Shown one piece after another: positions 1-4,590 of a stretch of 6,353 nucleotides of DNA (within the stretch, counting starts at the first letter, position 1; every line of letters starts with the position of its first letter). Source of the DNA: Acidobacteriota bacterium. GTDB lineage: Bacteria; Acidobacteriota; Terriglobia; Terriglobales; Acidobacteriaceae. The notes below the pieces were generated by a model. That model did no database searches, was not told the origin of the DNA, and worked only from the letters and a program-made list of their open reading frames with translations. Both the position numbers and the translations under genes were made by a program. The stretch spans positions 1 to 6,353 of the forward strand of contig JAJZNH010000082.1 in the NCBI GenBank assembly GCA_021811745.1, read 5' to 3'.

Positions 1-1
1 C

Positions 2-88
2 GGCGAATTGGGATTTGAGGTCATTGAAAATCACATCGGGGAGACTCGTGCCACCTCCGATGTCATCCTGAAATCGATCTACGAGTGA
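2..88 (+). CDS. C-terminal fragment of an unidentified protein (cut by window edge)
   Basis: A plus-strand frame is open from the window edge to a TGA at 86-88 and gives 28 residues, beginning GELGFEVIENHIGETR and ending ILKSIYE. The composition is that of an ordinary folded cytoplasmic protein: mixed charged and hydrophobic residues, few rare ones, and a plausible amphipathic last helix. The beginning lies outside the window. I do not recognise the family and assign no function. It converges on the glycoside hydrolase gene: its stop lies inside the last codons of that gene, with a 10-bp tail-to-tail overlap. Such short convergent overlaps are common between real genes in compact genomes. The call as coding rests on composition and on the neat convergent ending only. 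Confidence 0.5.
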   Translation, partial: GELGFEVIENHIGETRATSDVILKSIYE

Positions 89-1680
89 GTTGACGACTCA
101 ACCACCAGCACCCAATCGGCGCTTCCCGCGTGGTTGTTGCCGGGAGTCGTAAACGTGTGGAACCCGGTATTCGCGAACGGTGCGCTTGAAATGTTGTGTC
201 GCGTTGCATCGGTGGGATCAAACCAGTAGGCGTTCGAGGCGCCATGGCCGCCGCCCATTTTCGACATATTCAACGTCAGCTTAAAGTTGCTGCCGCTCAG
301 GCCTGGGTAGTAGACCACTCCCAGAGTTCCATCCCCAGTTATCGCCGCGGACACATAGGTGGGATCATGCATGGCGGGACCGGTTGTCTGAGACGTCAGG
401 AAGGTATGTCCATAATCCGGCTCCAACCGCTCCCAGTGGTGAGAAGTAAAGAACGATTTGCAGTAGGCCACATACTTGAGAGTCGGATCGTTCAAGGTGG
501 TCATCGGATCCTTGAGAGCGTCATTGATATTGCCGATGATTCCAAAACCGCTTCCTCCACCCAAGGGCACCGACCACATTTGCCGGCGCACAACATGGTC
601 GCCTTGCTTCATGACAATCGAATCCGCGTGGCCGGTCCCTTCCCCGTTATCGGTTGGGTAGGAGGTGTATTCCGATTCCACAATGAAGGTCGGGGCGGCC
701 GGGACTCCCCAATGAGCCGCCTGCGAATCCATGAGCCAGGTTGCATACTGATATGTGCCCGTCTGCGCCATGGAGTTCGGCGCCTCCCAGACATACCATC
801 CCCAAAGGTTAATCCAGGTGGCGTGCCGGTCTTTGAACTGCCACCACGGGTTGGGAATGTTGTCATGCACCCCCTTGGGATCGTAGATAGCCTGATCGAT
901 ACAGAAGAGACGGCCCGACAACGAGTGCTCGAGTCCAGAGACAATCCAGTTGCTGTAGGGTTGGGGCACATCGTCTGTCCCCATCAGAATATTGACATAG
1001 GGATACTTCGCGTAGCGGTCGCCCCAGAACCTGCCCCAGGCCACACAATCCGCCTTCGTGTGCAGGGGCCAATTCATGCCGGGTTCATTCATGGGGTCCA
1101 GAAACAGATAGATGCCGTTATTGCCGGCGGCAATCACCATCTGATCCACAGAGTGGACGTAGGCCATATTCAAATTCGGCGGAGCAAAGTTGATATTCTT
1201 CGGGTCGAGCTTAATCGCGTTTCCGGCGGCGTCGTGGACGTCGTCCTCCAGATCATAATGGCTATTTGGAAGCATTGGAGGCTTGCCAAAGTGGTCCCAA
1301 CCGGAGATGACCACCCAGGCAATATTGAACCCCTGCTCGTGGCGGGCTTTGAAATACGCATTCATATCGGCCGTGCGGACCGTCTGGATGAGATTCTGGG
1401 GGCAGATACCGACCATGAAGAAGGGTTTGCCGTTCGCATCCTCGATGAGATGGCCGGCGTTCACTCCAGATGTGCGAATCCGCAACTTGGGCAGTTCCGC
1501 AGCCCTCGCCACAAAAGCCGAACTCAGCATTGCCACGCATACGATCAAGCTCAGCGCTCGTACCCACAACCCGCAATCACGCACCTTGGCGTTGCCTGAA
1601 CAGGAGCAGGTGTGAGCGTCGCGTGGCTGAGAAGCGCGGGCACTCACGTTCTTCCCTAACCTGGAGGGTTGCTTCTTCAT
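79..1680 (-). CDS. Secreted apiosidase-like glycoside hydrolase (DUF4038/GH140-like) with C-terminal 'collagen-binding' domain
   Basis: Predicted secreted glycosidase of 533 residues. The ATG at 1680 is chosen because GGAGAG lies 8 nt upstream. In-frame TTG (1713) and ATG (1710) codons have no comparable site. A long basic N-region precedes a hydrophobic stretch at about residues 39-58 (ALSLIVCVAMLSSAFVA), with likely signal-peptidase cleavage near ARA-A at about 60. Residues about 75-420 resemble the apiosidase-like DUF4038 domain: a GKPFFMVGICPQN strand, an R-x5-GFNIAWV segment, an FLDPMNEPG motif, a GTDD motif (about 234-237) where the family usually has GGD, and IVESEYT (about 333-339) where a conserved acidic residue of this (beta/alpha)8 fold falls. 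Residues about 424-529 match the small beta-sandwich usually annotated as a putative collagen-binding domain (LGVVYYP, then AYWFDP). Characterised GH140 enzymes act on apiose in pectic rhamnogalacturonan II, but many DUF4038 proteins have unknown substrates, so the substrate here is open. A ThuA-domain gene lies just upstream on the same strand. Confidence 0.8.
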   Translation of the reverse strand: MKKQPSRLGKNVSARASQPRDAHTCSCSGNAKVRDCGLWVRALSLIVCVAMLSSAFVARAAELPKLRIRTSGVNAGHLIEDANGKPFFMVGICPQNLIQTVRTADMNAYFKARHEQGFNIAWVVISGWDHFGKPPMLPNSHYDLEDDVHDAAGNAIKLDPKNINFAPPNLNMAYVHSVDQMVIAAGNNGIYLFLDPMNEPGMNWPLHTKADCVAWGRFWGDRYAKYPYVNILMGTDDVPQPYSNWIVSGLEHSLSGRLFCIDQAIYDPKGVHDNIPNPWWQFKDRHATWINLWGWYVWEAPNSMAQTGTYQYATWLMDSQAAHWGVPAAPTFIVESEYTSYPTDNGEGTGHADSIVMKQGDHVVRRQMWSVPLGGGSGFGIIGNINDALKDPMTTLNDPTLKYVAYCKSFFTSHHWERLEPDYGHTFLTSQTTGPAMHDPTYVSAAITGDGTLGVVYYPGLSGSNFKLTLNMSKMGGGHGASNAYWFDPTDATRHNISSAPFANTGFHTFTTPGNNHAGSADWVLVVESSTHS

Positions 1681-1688
1681 TGTGGCCG

Positions 1689-1694
1689 CTCTCC
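1689..1694 (-). promoter_or_regulatory. Ribosome binding site that fixes the hydrolase start
   Basis: On the minus strand GGAGAG lies 8 nt before the ATG at 1680. No such site precedes the in-frame TTG at 1713 or the ATG at 1710, so the 533-residue reading is preferred over the longer ones. Confidence 0.6.
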
Positions 1695-1753
1695 AATTGG
1701 TCGGATGCATCAATTCAATGCGATGAGGCTAACGGGCGGCCGGCGTGTTGTCT

Positions 1754-1781
1754 ATTGTATTTACATTTTTTTTTGTCACAA
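1754..1781 (-). promoter_or_regulatory. Candidate sigma70-type promoter for the glycoside hydrolase gene
   Basis: On the minus strand TTGTGA (1781-1776) is followed after 16 nt by TACAAT (1759-1754). These resemble the -35 and -10 consensus hexamers, the latter at 5 of 6 positions. The spacer contains a run of nine A residues (1774-1766), and the whole stretch is much more AT-rich than its surroundings. It lies about 70 nt before the hydrolase ATG, between the upstream ThuA gene and the hydrolase. This would let the hydrolase be transcribed independently. No experimental or comparative support is available here. Confidence 0.45.
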
Positions 1782-1820
1782 AGGCACGGGGGCAACGAAC
1801 GGGGAGCGGGTTAACCCCGG

Positions 1821-2765
1821 CTATTTTCCCGCCACGACCGGTGATGCGCCGTTCAGGAACGCCGGATCCATCTGGGCGATATCTACGCGGTAACTGACTG
1901 AGTCGGCCGTCGGAAAGTTGGCCGGGACCTTCTGCCTAACTTTTCCGGTGGCGGCCCACTCGGTGCCGCGTTGAAAGATCGTGATGAATCCCACACAGCT
2001 CAACGCGAAGACATCGTGGCCCAGCGTGGTGTGAAAGATTCTTCCCTTCCCGTAGCTCACAACCATGATGATCGGCTCGTCGCGCCCGGTTCCCTTGTTC
2101 TTCGGGTCGGAATGCGCTGTAGCGAGCACGGTCATGTTTTTGCCGGGGCCGCGCAGCGTGGCGTAGAGTTCGTCGTTGACGTGAACCCAGACCGGCGGCA
2201 AGCCCTTCATAATGGGTTGCTCAGCATCGCGCGTGACAATCTGAAACGGCAGCCGCGCTCCATGCGAGCCGGTGGGGCCGGGCGAGGAATAGGAAATCAG
2301 CTTGCCATCTTTGTAATACCAATAAGGCCCGGCTTGTTCGGTGCGGTGTCTCCAGCCGCCGATGCCAATCATCAGGTTATAGGCGGGCCAGTTGGGAAAG
2401 GCATTGTCAGCCGCGTGCACAATGACCAGCCCGCCGCCCTTGCGAACGTAGTCTTCAAACTGCGAGCGCAGATTCGCGGGCCAGCCGGGAGCGTCGTAGT
2501 TCATGACAATGGCCTTGTAGCGGCTGAACTCCGGCTTGAAGTTGCTGAAGTCGCCGCCGGAGCGCGGAGCGGTGACGACCGCGACCGTAAAGAGGCCGGT
2601 CTCTTCCAGCTCGCGCTTAAGGACGGGCGTGGTGAGCTTCCAGTTGTGGTAGGGCCCGCCGCTCTCGCCATCCAGAATCATGATGGGAATGGGAGCGGCG
2701 ACCGCGGCCAGTCCTGGCAGACAGAGCAAGAGAGCAGAGAGAGTTACCAAAAGGATGCGATTCAT
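1821..2765 (-). CDS. Secreted ThuA-domain protein (trehalose-utilisation type, glutamine-amidotransferase-like fold)
   Basis: A 314-residue predicted exported protein. The ATG at 2765 is chosen because GAGGA lies 6 nt upstream and because the protein then begins with a textbook signal peptide: MNR, a hydrophobic core ILLVTLSALLLCLPGLAAV, and cleavage near AVA-A at about residue 23. An in-frame ATG at 2957 would add 64 residues of low-complexity basic sequence and bury the signal peptide. The mature part matches the ThuA family: an opening strand IPIMILDGESGGPYHNW, YKAIVMNYD (83-91), GGGLVIVHAADNAF (110-123), a conserved GIGGW (134-138), and GKGRIFHTTLGHD (239-251) near the end of the domain. 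ThuA was named from rhizobial trehalose utilisation, but its biochemical activity is poorly defined. Exported ThuA-domain proteins are frequent beside sugar-degrading enzymes. Here the next gene on the same strand, 140 bp beyond its stop, is a secreted glycosidase, so a role in extracytoplasmic sugar metabolism is inferred. Confidence 0.85.
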   Translation of the reverse strand: MNRILLVTLSALLLCLPGLAAVAAPIPIMILDGESGGPYHNWKLTTPVLKRELEETGLFTVAVVTAPRSGGDFSNFKPEFSRYKAIVMNYDAPGWPANLRSQFEDYVRKGGGLVIVHAADNAFPNWPAYNLMIGIGGWRHRTEQAGPYWYYKDGKLISYSSPGPTGSHGARLPFQIVTRDAEQPIMKGLPPVWVHVNDELYATLRGPGKNMTVLATAHSDPKNKGTGRDEPIIMVVSYGKGRIFHTTLGHDVFALSCVGFITIFQRGTEWAATGKVRQKVPANFPTADSVSYRVDIAQMDPAFLNGASPVVAGK

Positions 2766-2771
2766 GTTCGG

Positions 2772-2776
2772 TCCTC
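2772..2776 (-). promoter_or_regulatory. Ribosome binding site that fixes the ThuA-domain gene start
   Basis: On the minus strand GAGGA lies 6 nt before the ATG at 2765. Together with the signal peptide that begins at that ATG, it argues against the 64-residue-longer reading from 2957. Confidence 0.6.
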
Positions 2777-3038
2777 GGCGCGGTTGAGTTTCTCTTCGGA
2801 AATCAAGCATACTCTCCCCGGGCGTGAGCGGCAGCGGAGAAATCGAGGCTGTCTCCAGAGGTCTCTGACTGCGCGTTTTTGTACCTTGAGGTCGAAGGCT
2901 TCCCATGGTCTCATCCTGCGCGGCGGACGAGACAGGGGGCGCCCAGAAATAATCCATCTCTAAGCTGTCATAGGCATAGCCAGCGCTGGCGTCTCAGGCG
3001 ACCGCAGGGGCATGGCGAAGGACCAATGGCGTGAAGAC

Positions 3039-3056
3039 GCCAGAGATCCTTCTGGC
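3039..3056. repeat. Perfect 6-bp inverted repeat (hairpin) in the divergent spacer
   Basis: GCCAGA (3039-3044) and TCTGGC (3051-3056) are complementary around the 6-nt loop GATCCT. The left arm also overlaps AGACGCCAG (3035-3043), which is the inverse of CTGGCGTCT at 2986-2994, so two alternative pairings share it. No T-run follows on the plus strand, so it is not an intrinsic terminator. It could be an operator or an RNA structure, or chance. Confidence 0.3.
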
Positions 3057-3075
3057 AGGGGTTATTCAATTTGGT

Positions 3076-3091
3076 GCAGACCTCTGTCTGC
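3076..3091. repeat. Perfect 6-bp inverted repeat with 4-nt loop upstream of the carbamoyltransferase homologue
   Basis: GCAGAC (3076-3081) and GTCTGC (3086-3091) flank the loop CTCT. The GTCTGC arm occurs again at 3120-3125, followed by A, so TGCAGAC (3075-3081) could instead pair with GTCTGCA (3120-3126) over 7 bp. If the transcript of the downstream gene starts upstream of this element, two exclusive structures would be possible. Confidence 0.3.
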
Positions 3092-3279
3092 CCACTCGCG
3101 TTGCGAAATCGCTATGCTAGTCTGCACAGTGAAGTGTAATGGCGCTCGTGTGCGGATGCGAACGAGGCTGCAAGAATACTTCATCCCGAAGCCCATGACG
3201 GTATTCACTTCCCGAGGTCATGCACGACAGGCTGGACGGAAACCGGGTTTGCGGGTCGGACTCAGCGCGAACCTCGGAA

Positions 3280-3283
3280 GAGG
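3280..3283 (+). promoter_or_regulatory. Ribosome binding site that fixes the carbamoyltransferase-homologue start
   Basis: GAGG, within GGAAGAGG (3276-3283), lies 5 nt before the ATG at 3289. The reading from that ATG begins MKVIGISGLEN, which is the normal N-terminal strand of the NodU/TobZ family. The in-frame ATG at 3220 would add 23 unrelated residues. Confidence 0.6.
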
Positions 3284-3288
3284 CAAGG

Positions 3289-4482
3289 ATGAAAGTAATC
3301 GGCATCAGCGGACTCGAAAACTTCATCGATTTTAAGAAAGCCGCGTGGCCTGGTCTCGAGGAGCGCGAATACCGCATCGCCCAGGGAGTGGATGCCTCAG
3401 CTGCGCTGGTCATCGACGGCAATCTTGTGGTGGCCGCGGATCAGGCACGTTTCTGCGTGCAAACACGAACCGCCCAGTTCCCCATCGACGCGATTCGCTT
3501 CTGCCTGTCTGAAGCCGGCATCACCATTGACGCAATCGACGAAATTGCTCACGGATTCGATTTTGCTCCCTATCGCGTGCTCTACGCGCAGGATAGTGTA
3601 TCGACAGAACTTTACAGGAGGGTTCTTTCACGGTCCGCGCTGCTCGATCAGGTCAGCCGCGATCTGCCGGGATTCCCTGAGGAAAAGGTCTTTGCGGTAA
3701 GTCATCACCGGGCGCACGCGGCCTGCGCCGCGTTTACGTCAGGCTGGGACGAGTGCCTGGTGGTGGTCAGCGATGCAATGGGCGAAATTGAGGGCTTGAG
3801 CGTCTTCGATTTTCACGATGGCGAACTGGAAAGGATTCGCTCCATGTACGCCAGAGACTCAATCGGCATGTTGTACTCGCTGGTGGCGCTTCATCTGGGC
3901 TTCGAGTTCAGCACGGATGAGTACAAGCTGATGGAGATGGCGGCCTATGGCGATCCTTCGCGTTTTCGCAGCTTCTTTCTGGAGGCCGTGGAGTTGCGCG
4001 ATGACGGTTCCGTACGGATTCCTCTGCTTAGACTGACCAACACGCGCAGGGATCGCGAGATCTGTGCGGCCGCGCGGGTAAGTCTGGACCAGAAGCTGGT
4101 TCGGCGCCGCTTGCCTGGCGAGCCGATAGAATTCATCCACGAAGATGTGGCCGCCGCCATGCAGGAGTGTTTCGAACGCGTCATTCTGCACTGCTGTGAG
4201 CACTTTGCGAGGGAGACCGGACTGCGGAAGGTGGTGCTGGCCGGTGGCGCTCCGCTTCAGGCGGCCGTGAAGAAGAAACTGATTCGGTCGCGCTTCTTCG
4301 ACGTAATTTATATCAGCCCCGCGGGCGGCGATGACGGCGCCGCGCTGGGCGCCGCGCTTTACCGCACTTCACTGACACAGGCGATTCCGGCCCGCCGCCC
4401 GCAGGCTCCGCTCATTACGGCATGGCCCGACGCGGGCTTCGATCCCGATCTCCGCGCCCCGCAAACATCTTTCGGGAGCTGA
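3289..4482 (+). CDS. NodU/CmcH/TobZ-type carbamoyltransferase homologue, Kae1-like N-terminal domain only, altered motifs
   Basis: A 397-residue protein homologous along nearly its whole length to the N-terminal (Kae1-like, ASKHA-fold) domain of carbamoyltransferases that move a carbamoyl group from carbamoyl phosphate to hydroxyls of secondary metabolites or glycans. Seen: the first strand MKVIGISG, DASAALVIDG (34-43), the metal-site HHRAH (139-143), VVVSDAMGE (159-166), DEYKLMEM (210-217), an LAGG loop (317-320), and SPAGGDDGAALGAALY (343-358). Family members are usually about 550-600 residues, because a YrdC-like domain follows that makes the carbamoyl-adenylate intermediate. That domain is absent: coding stops about 35 residues after the Kae1-like domain, and the other two plus-strand frames close by 4520 without the conserved EFGPRALG-type motif. 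Several consensus positions (recalled, not aligned) differ: GVDAS for GHDAS, DQARF for EERF, EMAAYG for GLAPYG, and GGAPLQ for GGVALN. The frame is otherwise intact, with normal composition. It could be partner-dependent, repurposed or decaying. It has no operon partner in the window. Confidence 0.8.
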   Translation: MKVIGISGLENFIDFKKAAWPGLEEREYRIAQGVDASAALVIDGNLVVAADQARFCVQTRTAQFPIDAIRFCLSEAGITIDAIDEIAHGFDFAPYRVLYAQDSVSTELYRRVLSRSALLDQVSRDLPGFPEEKVFAVSHHRAHAACAAFTSGWDECLVVVSDAMGEIEGLSVFDFHDGELERIRSMYARDSIGMLYSLVALHLGFEFSTDEYKLMEMAAYGDPSRFRSFFLEAVELRDDGSVRIPLLRLTNTRRDREICAAARVSLDQKLVRRRLPGEPIEFIHEDVAAAMQECFERVILHCCEHFARETGLRKVVLAGGAPLQAAVKKKLIRSRFFDVIYISPAGGDDGAALGAALYRTSLTQAIPARRPQAPLITAWPDAGFDPDLRAPQTSFGS

Positions 4483-4524
4483 CGCCGGCATTGATTTTGC
4501 CGCGCATGCGGCATGAGTAAAACC

Positions 4525-4567
4525 GCGCTCAAATTCGAAGCCACTCATTTCGCGGCTTGATGAGCGC
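4525..4567. terminator. Compound stem-loop between convergent genes, possible bidirectional terminator
   Basis: GCGCTCA (4525-4531) pairs with TGAGCGC (4561-4567) over 7 bp. Inside it AAGCC (4538-4542) pairs with GGCTT (4554-4558), closing an 11-nt loop. The two stems are separated by an asymmetric internal loop of 6 and 2 nt. The element sits between the stop of the plus-strand carbamoyltransferase homologue (4482) and the stop of the minus-strand TldD-like gene (4591), where both transcripts should end. Neither side has a clear T-run, so it is not a classical intrinsic terminator. Confidence 0.35.
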
Positions 4568-4590
4568 AGCCCTTGGCCATGGCGCACGAT

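Larger units (their letters stand above)
2766..3288. other. Divergent intergenic region (523 bp) with short inverted repeats, no convincing gene
   Basis: This spacer separates the start of the minus-strand ThuA gene from the start of the plus-strand carbamoyltransferase homologue, so promoters for both should lie here. I found no strong consensus promoter on either strand. A weak TTGCGA (3101-3106) and TATGCT (3113-3118) are too close together to form one promoter. Three inverted repeats were seen. They are a 9-bp pair CTGGCGTCT/AGACGCCAG (2986-2994 and 3035-3043), a 6-bp hairpin GCCAGA/TCTGGC with a 6-nt loop (3039-3056), and a 6-bp hairpin GCAGAC/GTCTGC with a 4-nt loop (3076-3091). Open frames that cross the spacer have arginine-rich, low-complexity translations without a family resemblance. 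I treat them as chance readings. Confidence 0.6.

Noticed and set aside
196..1599. 467-codon plus-strand open frame antisense to the glycoside hydrolase
   Set aside because: Its translation is rich in His, Arg, Gly and Ile without a family pattern, while the opposite strand encodes a clear secreted hydrolase. Long antisense frames are common opposite GC-rich genes.
1800..1819. CGGGG/CCCCG hairpin after the ThuA-domain stop, as a terminator
   Set aside because: Only 5 bp of stem, a 10-nt loop and no T-run on the minus strand; too weak to call.
2766..2957. 64-residue N-terminal extension of the ThuA-domain protein
   Set aside because: It would place low-complexity basic sequence before a complete signal peptide, and the start at 2765 has a good GAGGA site.
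1971..2963. 330-codon plus-strand open frame antisense to the ThuA-domain gene
   Set aside because: No recognisable domain; it mirrors the codon pattern of the real minus-strand gene and runs into the intergenic spacer.
3012..3335. 107-codon plus-strand open frame in the divergent spacer overlapping the carbamoyltransferase-homologue start
   Set aside because: Arginine-rich translation with no family resemblance or clear ribosome binding site, and it overlaps the well-supported start at 3289 in another frame.
4498..4513. TGCCGC-GCAT-GCGGCA palindrome just after the carbamoyltransferase-homologue stop, as an intrinsic terminator
   Set aside because: T residues precede it and A residues follow on the plus strand, the reverse of what either transcript would need. 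The larger stem-loop at 4525-4567 is the better candidate.
4414..4590. Frameshift that would continue the carbamoyltransferase homologue into its C-terminal domain
   Set aside because: The other two plus-strand frames reach stops at 4514-4516 and 4518-4520 without family motifs, and the next gene lies on the opposite strand, so there is no room for the missing domain.
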